This document shows, in pieces, positions 1-6,118 of a stretch of DNA of 17,531 nucleotides; the stretch's first letter is position 1, and each line of letters opens with the position of its first letter. The notes beneath the pieces are model-generated. The model was not told where the DNA came from, made no database searches, and saw only the letters and a program-made list of their open reading frames with translations. Source of the DNA: Clostridia bacterium (GTDB lineage: Bacteria > Bacillota > Clostridia > Oscillospirales > CAG-382); NCBI GenBank assembly GCA_017501055.1, contig JAFVXP010000039.1, forward strand, positions 1 to 17,531. Reading direction: 5' to 3'. The position numbers and the translations under genes were made by a program.

Positions 1-201
1 CCCGACAAGTATCTTGACGATGCTCCTGCACTTAAGGTTAAATATTCTTCCAAAATGAACGACCGCACCTATGTTTCCGACCAGATCATCTGCTGCCGTT
101 ACGGTGAAGTTTTCCTCATCACGCTTGTTGCGCCCGAAGAATATTACGAATCGGTAAGCAACGTTATCGGTTCGGTTAAGGACAATTTCAACTTCGCATA
201 A
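1..201 (+). CDS. Unidentified protein, C-terminal 66 residues (5' end outside window)
   Basis: The first reading frame is open from base 1 to a TAA at 199-201 and encodes 66 residues ending in SVKDNFNFA. The frame uses the same codon style as the other genes here. No start is present because the gene begins outside the window. The fragment shows alternating hydrophobic strands (IICCRYGEVFLITLVAP) and a final helix (EEYYESVSNVIGSVKDNF). This would suit the end of a small alpha/beta domain such as the PsbP/DcrB-like fold seen in some secreted proteins, but that is only a guess. I do not recognise the family. The next gene is a tRNA with its own promoter, so this is the last gene of its transcript; no hairpin terminator is obvious before that promoter. 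Confidence 0.7.
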   Translation, partial: PDKYLDDAPALKVKYSSKMNDRTYVSDQIICCRYGEVFLITLVAPEEYYESVSNVIGSVKDNFNFA

Positions 202-229
202 AAAAATTCAAAAAAATTGAAAATTCCTA

Positions 230-258
230 TTGACAACTCTTCCGAGTTGTGATATTAT
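230..258 (+). promoter_or_regulatory. Sigma-A promoter of tRNA-Val, with palindromic spacer
   Basis: TTGACA at 230-235 and TATTAT at 253-258 are separated by exactly 17 bases, and the tRNA starts 33 bases after the -10 box. The spacer holds a perfect inverted repeat, ACAACTC (233-239) and GAGTTGT (244-250), around TTCC. Confidence 0.85.
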
Positions 259-290
259 AGTCTGCGTTGCCGATAGTGCAACGCAAATAT

Positions 291-366
291 GGGGGTTTAG
301 CTCAGCTGGGAGAGCATCTGCCTTACAAGCAGGAGGTCACAGGTTCGAGCCCTGTAGTCCCCACCA
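291..366 (+). tRNA. tRNA-Val (anticodon UAC), CCA encoded
   Basis: A complete 76-nt cloverleaf can be folded by eye. The acceptor stem pairs GGGGGTT (291-297) with AGTCCCC (356-362), with A as discriminator and an encoded CCA at 364-366. The D stem is GCTC/GAGC. The anticodon stem TCTGC/GCAGG carries the loop CTTACAA, so the anticodon is UAC (valine, reading GUA and probably other GUN codons). The T stem is ACAGG/CCTGT with loop TTCGAGC. It is a single tRNA with its own promoter and terminator. Confidence 0.97.
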
Positions 367-370
367 AAAA

Positions 371-397
371 AAGACTTGCGTACGCAAGTCTTTTTTT
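371..397 (+). terminator. Intrinsic terminator after tRNA-Val
   Basis: A perfect hairpin (GACTTGCG, TA, CGCAAGTC; extended by flanking AA/TT pairs) is followed by seven T residues. It lies immediately after the tRNA CCA end. The A-run before it means it could also terminate in the opposite direction. Confidence 0.93.
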
Positions 398-401
398 ATC
401 T

Positions 402-567
402 AAGTGTTCCGCTTTGCGGAACGTGAAGTTTCCTTCGGAAGTGAAGCGCACTCCGTGCGTGAAGTGTCCCTTCGGGACGATATTCGGAACACTTAACCTC
501 ACTGCTCCGCAGGAGCAACTTCACTATGCCGTAGGCATGGCTTCACTTGGCAAAGCCAAACTTCACT
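402..567. repeat. Symmetric array of seven mini-hairpins with GTGAAG / CTTCAC spacers
   Basis: Seven small hairpins, each with a 3-base loop, occur in series at 406-422, 430-440, 447-459, 466-478, 504-516, 526-538 and 547-559. Their stems differ in sequence. In the left half they are separated by GTGAAG at 423, 441 and 459 (exact 18-base period). In the right half the separator is the complement, in units [AA/GG]CTTCACT at 517, 539 and 559, with a variant AACCTCACT at 495. An outer arm AAGTGTTCCG (402-411) matches CGGAACACTT (485-494). The array can therefore fold both as local hairpins and as one large cruciform. No coding sense is apparent. This looks like a dispersed palindromic repeat or a miniature element, but its copy number elsewhere cannot be seen here. 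Confidence 0.85.
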
Positions 568-585
568 ATTTCCAAGGAGCATATT

Positions 586-771
586 ATGAAAAAATATCTT
601 TCAATCATAGCCAGCGGCATAGGCGGCGGAATGATCGGTATGTTCGCCAACAAATTGAATACGCCTATCGGAGCTGTGTGTTTTTCGGTAAAAAAGCCAA
701 GTCGGTTGACTTGGCTTTTTATTTTTCACACTTATTATTACGGAGTTAGATCGCCCCAATATTCGTTATAG
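586..771 (+). CDS. Possible small ORF of 61 residues (doubtful or truncated)
   Basis: An ATG at 586 lies 7 bases after AAGGAG (574-579), an excellent ribosome binding site. The first 33 residues look like a short signal or membrane peptide: MKKYLSIIASGIGGGMIGMF, then a hydrophilic turn and IGAVCF. After that the frame runs straight through the terminator hairpin at 691-720 and into the 3' end of the convergent lipoprotein gene, where the residues (KKPSRLTWLFIF) are simply translated hairpin. Either the gene is truncated, the real peptide is a remnant, or the frame is chance. I do not recognise a family. It directly follows the mini-hairpin array, and the two may belong to one element. Confidence 0.3.
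   Translation: MKKYLSIIASGIGGGMIGMFANKLNTPIGAVCFSVKKPSRLTWLFIFHTYYYGVRSPQYSL
691..725. terminator. Bidirectional terminator between array/small ORF and the galE operon
   Basis: A 13-bp perfect stem (AAAAAGCCAAGTC at 691-703 and its complement at 708-720) has loop GGTT, with A-runs on one side and T-runs on the other. It serves the minus-strand lipoprotein gene ending at 738 and anything reading rightward from 586. Confidence 0.92.
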
Positions 772-1415
772 TCGATCTCGTTTTCTACCTGAAGGGTTTC
801 GCCTTTAAAGCTTTCGGGGAGCTCTACGTAAACGTCAGAGGGGATTTTGTTTGAATATTCCTTCATTCTCATAACCATCAAAAGATCTCCGCCGTCGATA
901 ATTTCTATCGCAACAAGCTTATTACCGTCGAAATAATACTTATTTTCGCCGGAAATTGCACCGTCGGTATAGGAAGAAGTGGAGAAGGTTTCGCAATAAT
1001 AGGTCTTGCCTTCAAATTCCTCGTTATCGGTCTTTTTGGGGTTATTGAACATCGAAGCATTATAGTCGGCAAAGAGGAAGTTTTGTCCCTTGCCGTTTAC
1101 TATCGTATCATAGGTCTTTTTGGAAACGTTCAATATATGAAGCTTATTGCCTTCCAAAAGCTGATAGGTATCCCTATCGGTACCGTCGTGATCTTCAATA
1201 GTGGTTACGTTTTTACCGTTTGTAGCCTGTGTGAACGTATAGGTTTCACCGTTATTGGTGAACGACATCTTGAACCAGAAGGAATCCTTCGCCATATTTC
1301 CGTAGAAATTGGCGGTACGCGTTTCGAAATGCTGGTGTTCATCGGAATCACCGCAAGATGCGAAAACGCAGACACACATTATTAATGAAAGCAATATTGC
1401 AACTGTCTTTTTCAT
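738..1415 (-). CDS. Putative lipoprotein, 225 aa, unknown function
   Basis: This is a secreted, lipid-anchored protein of unknown role. The N-terminus is a typical type II signal peptide: MKK, a hydrophobic stretch, then lipobox FASC with the lipidated cysteine at residue 21. The mature part is rich in beta-forming repeats of aromatic and polar residues (for example KTYYCETF, NKYYFDGNKLVAIEI), similar in style to outer-surface LolA/DUF-type lipoproteins, but I cannot name a family. The start is supported by AAAGGA 8 bases upstream. It is the last gene of the galE operon: the preceding zinc-ribbon gene ends 15 bases upstream, and the strong terminator at 691-720 follows. Confidence 0.85.
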   Translation of the reverse strand: MKKTVAILLSLIMCVCVFASCGDSDEHQHFETRTANFYGNMAKDSFWFKMSFTNNGETYTFTQATNGKNVTTIEDHDGTDRDTYQLLEGNKLHILNVSKKTYDTIVNGKGQNFLFADYNASMFNNPKKTDNEEFEGKTYYCETFSTSSYTDGAISGENKYYFDGNKLVAIEIIDGGDLLMVMRMKEYSNKIPSDVYVELPESFKGETLQVENEIDYNEYWGDLTP

Positions 1416-1430
1416 ATCAACAGTCCTTTC

Positions 1431-1832
1431 TTAACTTTTTTTATCAAACTTTGTTTTACATTTAGGGCAGGTTATCATTATATTACCCCTTCCCTTCGGG
1501 ACACGAAGGCGGGATCTACAGCTTGGGCATTTGAAATATCTATGTTCTCTGTCTTTAAGTCGATTAAAGAAACCCGAAACACCCGAAAAGCTCTTTTTTA
1601 CCTTCGACCAGACACGAAGGAAGGACATATTCTCTTTTTGGCGCTTTTGGATATTGCGTGAGAACGCACGAAGCAACCAAAAGCAGAGAAAAACAAACTG
1701 CAACAAGGCAAAGATCAAATCGGTAATACCTGCGAACATCATTGAAAGCAGACCGCAGGCAAGCGATGCGATCATCAATGCCATATTCAAATGGTCGTTA
1801 CCGTAACGGCCCATCATAAAATTACGAAACAA
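1431..1832 (-). CDS. Small membrane protein with C-terminal zinc ribbon, 133 aa
   Basis: The protein has two predicted membrane helices (about residues 17-33 and 36-56), a basic linker, and a C-terminal zinc ribbon with CPSC at 102-105 and CPKC at 122-125. The four cysteines are spaced to bind one zinc. Proteins of this layout are widespread in Clostridia and are not well characterised; the specific function is not known to me. The start is probably TTG at 1832, because GAGGTG lies 5 bases upstream; the next in-frame ATGs (residues 6 and 7) have no such site. It is the second gene of the minus-strand operon, 20 bases after galE and 15 bases before the lipoprotein gene. Confidence 0.85.
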   Translation of the reverse strand: MFRNFMMGRYGNDHLNMALMIASLACGLLSMMFAGITDLIFALLQFVFLCFWLLRAFSRNIQKRQKENMSFLRVWSKVKKSFSGVSGFFNRLKDREHRYFKCPSCRSRLRVPKGRGNIMITCPKCKTKFDKKS

Positions 1833-1852
1833 TTTATCACCTCAGAAACAGA

Positions 1853-2845
1853 TTACAGGTTCTTTTCAAAATTCCAAGCAGAAGCACACATATCGTCAAG
1901 GCTTCTTATTGCCTTCCAGCCAAGCTCGAATTCCGCTTTCGATGCATCGGCATAGCATTCCGCAATATCACCGGGACGTCTTTCGGCGATCTGATAAGGT
2001 ATCTTAACGTCGTTCACACGTTCGAACGCATTGATTATATCAAGCACGCTGTATCCGTTGCCGGTACCGAGATTGTAGATATGAACTCCTCTTTCGGAAA
2101 GTGCTTTTAATGCGGCATAATGTCCCGATGCTAAATCGAGAACGTGGATATAGTCCCTGACACCCGTTCCGTCGGGAGTATCGTAATCGTTACCGAAAAC
2201 GTTAAGGTGAGGAAGGATCCCCTTTGCGACACGGGTCACGTAGGGCATTAAATTATTGGGAATGCCGTTGGGGTTATCGCCCAAAAGACCGCTTTCGTGC
2301 GCACCGATAGGGTTGAAATAGCGAAGCAGGACAACAGAAAAACGATTATCCGAAACACAAAGGTCCTTTAATATCTGCTCGATATAAAGCTTTGTCGTTC
2401 CGTAGGGGTTTGTCGTTGTAAGCTCGAAATCTTCTTTTATCGGAACGGTCTTCGGTTTGCCGTAGACCGTTGCACTTGAGGAGAAGATGAGGTTAAAGCA
2501 ATTATGCTTTCTCATTTCGGAAAGAAGGTTTAGCGTTCCGACGATATTATTCGTATAATACTCAAGCGGTTTCGCAACAGATTCGCCGACAGCTTTAAGA
2601 CCTGCGAAATGGATTACGGTATCGATATCGTTTTCGTCAAAAACCTTTTTGACAGCGTCAATATCCAATAGGTCGGCTTTATAAAACCTCGGGCGGATTC
2701 CCGTTAAGGTTTCGATATGGTCAACGACCTCTGCTTTTGAATTACAAAGGTTATCGAGAATGACAAGTTCCTGTCCCTTTTGGATAAATTCCACGCAGGT
2801 GTGTGAACCGATATATCCTGTGCCTCCGGTTACAAGTACAGCCAT
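1853..2845 (-). CDS. galE: UDP-glucose 4-epimerase GalE
   Basis: GalE interconverts UDP-glucose and UDP-galactose in the cytosol, using tightly bound NAD, for galactose catabolism and for supplying galactosyl groups for surface glycans. The 330-residue length is typical. The Rossmann nucleotide motif GGTGYIG is at residues 7-13. The short-chain dehydrogenase catalytic set is clear: SSSA at 122-125 and the YxxxK motif at Y148 and K152 (PYGTTK). The C-terminal substrate region includes RYFNPIGAH, and RRPGDIAECYAD near the end, both typical of GalE. The start is set by AAGGAGG 6 bases upstream. It is first in an operon with a zinc-ribbon membrane protein and a lipoprotein, and has its own consensus promoter divergent from the dacA promoter. 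Confidence 0.97.
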   Translation of the reverse strand: MAVLVTGGTGYIGSHTCVEFIQKGQELVILDNLCNSKAEVVDHIETLTGIRPRFYKADLLDIDAVKKVFDENDIDTVIHFAGLKAVGESVAKPLEYYTNNIVGTLNLLSEMRKHNCFNLIFSSSATVYGKPKTVPIKEDFELTTTNPYGTTKLYIEQILKDLCVSDNRFSVVLLRYFNPIGAHESGLLGDNPNGIPNNLMPYVTRVAKGILPHLNVFGNDYDTPDGTGVRDYIHVLDLASGHYAALKALSERGVHIYNLGTGNGYSVLDIINAFERVNDVKIPYQIAERRPGDIAECYADASKAEFELGWKAIRSLDDMCASAWNFEKNL

Positions 2846-2872
2846 AAAACGCCTCCTTACATAGTTATATAC

Positions 2873-2901
2873 AGTATAAAGGTGATATTACGTTTTGTCA
2901 A
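2873..2901 (-). promoter_or_regulatory. Sigma-A promoter of galE operon
   Basis: Read on the minus strand: TTGACA (2901-2896), 17-base spacer, TATACT (2878-2873). The galE start is 28 bases downstream of the -10 box. Confidence 0.88.
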
Positions 2902-2935
2902 GCATTATAAGAAGTCCAATTTATGAACTTTTTTG

Positions 2936-2964
2936 TTGACAAGGCAGGTTTTATATTATAAAAT
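2936..2964 (+). promoter_or_regulatory. Sigma-A promoter of the dacA-recN operon
   Basis: TTGACA at 2936-2941 is followed by TAAAAT at 2959-2964 with a 17-base spacer (or TATAAA at 2957 with 15). It is back to back with the galE promoter, with only 34 bases between the two -35 boxes. Confidence 0.8.
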
Positions 2965-2981
2965 CAAGAATGTATAGAATT

Positions 2982-3023
2982 AAACCGCAAACACCTCAAT
3001 ATAATCTTTTTTGAGGTGGGTTT
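2982..3023 (+). promoter_or_regulatory. Hairpin covering the dacA ribosome binding site
   Basis: CACCTCAA (2992-2999) pairs with TTGAGGTG (3011-3018), and AAACC (2982-2986) can pair with GGTTT (3019-3023), leaving a 5-base bulge. The Shine-Dalgarno GAGGTG (3013-3018) of the start at 3026 is entirely within the 3' arm. The stem is followed by Ts, so it could act either as a translation block or as a weak attenuator. Confidence 0.6.
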
Positions 3024-3025
3024 TT

Positions 3026-3172
3026 ATGTCAAAACGTAATATTGCGCTTATAGTTTCGTTCTTATTGACGTTTTTGCTTTTTCTTCCGATATTTCCGCAT
3101 AGGAACGAGGAAACGGTCTTTAATCATCTTTTGCCGGAGGAAGGTCCCGTTGCCGTTGATTTTTTTCGGTAA
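3026..3172 (+). pseudogene. dacA: Signal-peptide portion of dacA, cut off by an apparent frameshift
   Basis: This 48-residue frame starts at an ATG 7 bases after GAGGTG. It encodes a clear export signal (MSKRNIALIVSFLLTFLLFL), a short polar stretch, and then stops at TAA 3170-3172. The stop falls just after a run of seven Ts (3160-3166). If the run were six Ts, the frame would continue without interruption as VAVDFFGKMPENGAKSAIVI into the carboxypeptidase domain, giving a 392-residue exported protein. That is the expected architecture of the S11 family. The interruption may be a real mutation, a phase-variable or slippage-read site, or a sequencing error. Confidence 0.75.
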
Positions 3173-4205
3173 GATGCCCGAAAACGGTGCAAAAAGTGCA
3201 ATAGTTATAGATTCGGAAAGCTTAAGCGTTTTATATTCGAAAAACGCCGATACACGGCTTGGTATGGCAAGCACAACAAAGATTATGACGGCGTTGGTTG
3301 CTATTGAAAACTCCTATCCCGACGATGAATTTATTATACCCAAGGAAGCCGTTGGTATCGAGGGCAGCTCGGTCTATCTTAAAGAGGGAGAGCCGTTAAC
3401 CATACGTGAGCTTCTTTACTGTCTGTTATTGGAAAGCGGAAACGATGCCGCAACGGCTATTGCGTTATATTGCGGAAAGAGCATTGACGGTTTTGCGAAA
3501 ATGATGAACGACCGTGCTTTTGAGCTTGGTCTTGAGAACACACATTTCACCAACCCGCACGGGTTGAGCGACGAAAGCCATTATACAACTGCACGTGAGC
3601 TTGCCATTATCACTGCAGAGGCAATGAAATATCCGCTTTTTTGCGAAATATCGGGGACAAAAACCGTAAAAGTGCGTTATGACGGCATTGAAAACGGCAG
3701 GCTTCTTATTAACCATAACAAGCTTTTAAAGACCTACAACGGAGCTACGGGCGGAAAAACGGGTTATACCAAGAAAGACGGAAAATGTCTTGTAAGCAGT
3801 GCAGAAAGAGACGGTTTGGAAATCATTGCCGTAACGCTTGGGGACTCTTCCCCTACCTCGACGCACACAATATTGCTTGACAGCGCATTTGAGGATTTTC
3901 AAAAAACAGAAATCGTTTCTAAAGGCGAGCTGAGATCCGAAATACCCGCAGCAAACAGCGAAAACACGGTTTTAAGCGTTACAAACGAAAAGGGTGCAAG
4001 CGTTTGTCTTCCGAAAGGAGCAAGGTTTGATATTGAGCTTCAGATCCCAAAAAGCATTACTGCCCCTATAAAAAAGGGAGAGATCATCGGCAAAGCGGTT
4101 TGCAGATACGGTGGGGAACAGATTTACATAATTAACATCATTTCGATTGAAAACATAAACCTAAAAAGGAAGAGCTTTTTTGAAAGGATATTCGAAAAGC
4201 AGTAG
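3150..4205 (+). CDS. dacA: D-alanyl-D-alanine carboxypeptidase (peptidase S11), separated from its signal peptide
   Basis: Enzymes of this family remove the terminal D-alanine from peptidoglycan pentapeptides outside the membrane. All three penicillin-binding motifs are present: STTK with the nucleophile serine at residue 41, SGN at 96-98, and KTG at 203-205. A C-terminal beta domain of the PBP5_C type (SITAPIKKGEIIGKAV) follows, ending in a basic amphipathic tail (KRKSFFERIFEK) likely to touch the membrane. As it stands, the frame opens at TTG 3150, or at ATG 3174 directly after the stop of the upstream signal-peptide frame, and it lacks an export signal. The native product is probably the joined form 3026-4205. 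It is the first gene of the long operon; rluB starts 5 bases after the stop. Confidence 0.9.
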   Translation: MPLIFFGKMPENGAKSAIVIDSESLSVLYSKNADTRLGMASTTKIMTALVAIENSYPDDEFIIPKEAVGIEGSSVYLKEGEPLTIRELLYCLLLESGNDAATAIALYCGKSIDGFAKMMNDRAFELGLENTHFTNPHGLSDESHYTTARELAIITAEAMKYPLFCEISGTKTVKVRYDGIENGRLLINHNKLLKTYNGATGGKTGYTKKDGKCLVSSAERDGLEIIAVTLGDSSPTSTHTILLDSAFEDFQKTEIVSKGELRSEIPAANSENTVLSVTNEKGASVCLPKGARFDIELQIPKSITAPIKKGEIIGKAVCRYGGEQIYIINIISIENINLKRKSFFERIFEKQ

Positions 4206-4210
4206 ACAAG

Positions 4211-4957
4211 ATGGAAAGCATTAAACTTCAAAAATACGTTGCGGATTGCGGACTTATGTCCAGACGTGCTGCGGAAAAAGAGATCGAAGCAGGCGCATTT
4301 ACCGTTAACGGAAGCACGGCGACTCTTGGCATGAGAGTCGACCCGAACAACGACGCTGTCCTTTACAAGGGCAAAAGCGTTGTTAAAAGCGGAGAAAGAA
4401 AAGTTTACATAATTTTAAACAAGCCCAAGGGAGTCGTTACCACGATGAACGACGAAAAGGGCAGAAAGACCGTTGCGGATATTGTTGATATTGGAGCAAG
4501 AGTTTACCCTGTCGGCAGGCTTGACCTTAACAGCGAAGGTCTTTTGCTTATGACGAACGACGGTGAGCTTACAAACGCAATCACGCACCCTTCGGGAAAC
4601 ATCAAAAAGGTTTACACCGTAACCACCAGAGGTAAAATTGAAAACGAAGAGCTTGACAGACTTCGTGCAGTAAAAGAGCTTGACGGTGAAAGGATATCTC
4701 CCGTCGGTGTCGAGCTTATCAGCCGTAACGAAACGATGAGCAAGGTTCGCTTTACCCTCTCGGAAGGCAAAAACAGAGAGATACGGCGTATTTGCGAGCA
4801 GGTTGGGGTTTATATTACAAAGCTTCAAAGAATATCGCTTGGTCCGATACAGCTTGGAAACCTTAAAACAGGCGAATACAGAGAGCTTACCGGCACAGAG
4901 CTTAAATTGCTTAAGAACGCAATCAGCTCCGGCAGGAATCAAAAGAAAGGCAGATAG
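4211..4957 (+). CDS. rluB: Pseudouridine synthase, RluB/RsuA family
   Basis: The protein converts a uridine in ribosomal RNA to pseudouridine; the RluB subgroup modifies the helix 90 region of 23S rRNA. An N-terminal S4 RNA-binding domain (about residues 3-55, LQKYVADCGLMSRRAAEKEI) is followed by the synthase domain. This has YIILNKPKGVVTT at 66-78, the catalytic GRLD with Asp105 at 102-105, and the late motif EGKNREIRRIC. The 248-residue length fits. Assignment to RluB rather than RsuA rests on the S4 domain and similarity by eye to Firmicutes YpuL-type proteins. It begins 5 bases after the dacA stop without an obvious Shine-Dalgarno, so translation is probably coupled. Confidence 0.92.
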   Translation: MESIKLQKYVADCGLMSRRAAEKEIEAGAFTVNGSTATLGMRVDPNNDAVLYKGKSVVKSGERKVYIILNKPKGVVTTMNDEKGRKTVADIVDIGARVYPVGRLDLNSEGLLLMTNDGELTNAITHPSGNIKKVYTVTTRGKIENEELDRLRAVKELDGERISPVGVELISRNETMSKVRFTLSEGKNREIRRICEQVGVYITKLQRISLGPIQLGNLKTGEYRELTGTELKLLKNAISSGRNQKKGR

Positions 4958-4960
4958 ATT

Positions 4961-5197
4961 ATGAGCAATGAAGTTAAAAACGAATTTTCCTTTGAGCAGG
5001 CTTTGGCAAGGCTTGAGCAGATAGTTAAGATGCTTGAAGGCGGTAACGTGCCCTTGGAAGACCTTATAAAGCTTTTTGACGAAGGCTCGGCATTGGTCAA
5101 GCTTTGCACCGAAAGACTTGATAAGGCAGAAGAAAAGGTTCGCTTGCTTCAGGTCAAGGACGGTATTCTCACCGAAGAGGAGTTTTCGGAACAATGA
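4961..5197 (+). CDS. xseB: Exodeoxyribonuclease VII small subunit
   Basis: XseB is the small subunit of exonuclease VII, which degrades single-stranded DNA together with XseA. The 78-residue protein has the family pattern: FEQALARLEQIVKMLEGG, then PLEDLIKLFDEGSALVKLC and a final helix with AEEKVRLL. The two-helix hairpin is typical. AAAGG lies 10 bases before the ATG. The stop overlaps the ispA start by four bases (ATGA). The large-subunit gene xseA is not in this window, although in many Firmicutes it is directly upstream. Confidence 0.95.
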   Translation: MSNEVKNEFSFEQALARLEQIVKMLEGGNVPLEDLIKLFDEGSALVKLCTERLDKAEEKVRLLQVKDGILTEEEFSEQ

Positions 5198-6081
5198 GCT
5201 TTTTTGAATCGTTAAAAGACTATGCCGATATTACCGAAAACCGTCTTTCGCAGATATTAAATCAAAAAGACGGCGGTGCAGACAGGCTTAACGAGGCTAT
5301 CTCCTATTCCGCTTTGGGCGGCGGAAAAAGGCTCCGTGCTTATCTTGTGCTTGAATTTTGCAATATGCTGGGCATTGATAAAGAGAATGCTCTCGATTAC
5401 GCTTGCGCTATTGAGATGATCCAGGCGTTTTCGCTCATACACGACGACCTTCCCGCTATGGACAATGACGATATGCGCCGCGGCAAGCCTTCAAACCACA
5501 AGGCATTCGGTGAGGCAACGGCTATTCTCGCAGGGGATTCGCTCGCTTTGGATTCCTTTGCAGTTGCAGGAAGAAACGCAAAATGCAATAAAGAGCAAAA
5601 TGCAGACGCAGTCATTTTGCTTGCCGAAAAATCGGGCTCTTTAGGTATGTGCGGCGGACAGCAGATAGATATTGACAGCGAAGGAAAACGTATTGAGCTT
5701 GAAGAGCTTTTGCGTCTTGTAGACCTTAAAACAGGTGCTTTATTCTCCTGCGCTTGCACTCTTGGCTGTATTGCCGCAAATGCTTCTGAAGAACAAAAGA
5801 AAGCCGCAAACGATTTCGGTCTGCTTTGCGGACGTGCTTTCCAGATTACAGACGACCTTCTCGACATCAATTCAACCGCCGAAGAGCTTGGCAAGACCGT
5901 CGGCAAGGACGAGCTTCAGGAAAAGAGCACGTTCCCTTCCCTTCTTACGGAAAAGGGTGCGTTTGAATATGCTGAAAATTACATTGAAAAAGCTAAAAAG
6001 CTTTTGGCAATTTTTCCCGATAATCAAGCAAAAACAAATATATTGGAATTTTGCGATTATATATTAATTCGAAAGAAATAG
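5194..6081 (+). CDS. ispA: Farnesyl/geranylgeranyl diphosphate synthase
   Basis: The enzyme condenses isopentenyl diphosphate with dimethylallyl and geranyl diphosphate to make farnesyl diphosphate, the precursor of undecaprenyl and quinone side chains. The 295-residue length is typical. GGGKRLRAYL at 42-51 binds isopentenyl diphosphate. The first aspartate-rich motif is DDLPAMDNDD (84-93), with RRGKPS following; the second is DDLLD at 220-224. GGQQIDI at 154-160 is also conserved. The start overlaps xseB, implying coupled translation. The gene is followed not by dxs directly but by the OLE RNA and oapA, the order known for OLE-bearing Firmicutes. Confidence 0.96.
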   Translation: MSFFESLKDYADITENRLSQILNQKDGGADRLNEAISYSALGGGKRLRAYLVLEFCNMLGIDKENALDYACAIEMIQAFSLIHDDLPAMDNDDMRRGKPSNHKAFGEATAILAGDSLALDSFAVAGRNAKCNKEQNADAVILLAEKSGSLGMCGGQQIDIDSEGKRIELEELLRLVDLKTGALFSCACTLGCIAANASEEQKKAANDFGLLCGRAFQITDDLLDINSTAEELGKTVGKDELQEKSTFPSLLTEKGAFEYAENYIEKAKKLLAIFPDNQAKTNILEFCDYILIRKK

Positions 6082-6083
6082 TC

Positions 6084-6112
6084 TTGTAATTTAGTCTTTA
6101 ATATGGTATAAT
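6084..6112 (+). promoter_or_regulatory. Dedicated promoter of the OLE RNA
   Basis: TTGTAA (6084-6089), 17-base spacer, TATAAT (6107-6112), starting 3 bases after the ispA stop codon. The predicted start, about 6119, coincides with the first base of the terminal helix of the RNA. Confidence 0.85.
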
Positions 6113-6118
6113 ACAATT

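Noticed and set aside
402..567. CRISPR array
   Set aside because: The constant parts are only 6-9 bases, the variable parts are self-complementary hairpins rather than spacers, and orientation flips midway; no cas genes are present.
267..749. 160-residue open frame across the tRNA and hairpin array
   Set aside because: It translates the tRNA-Val gene and two terminators; no ribosome binding site and no protein-like composition.
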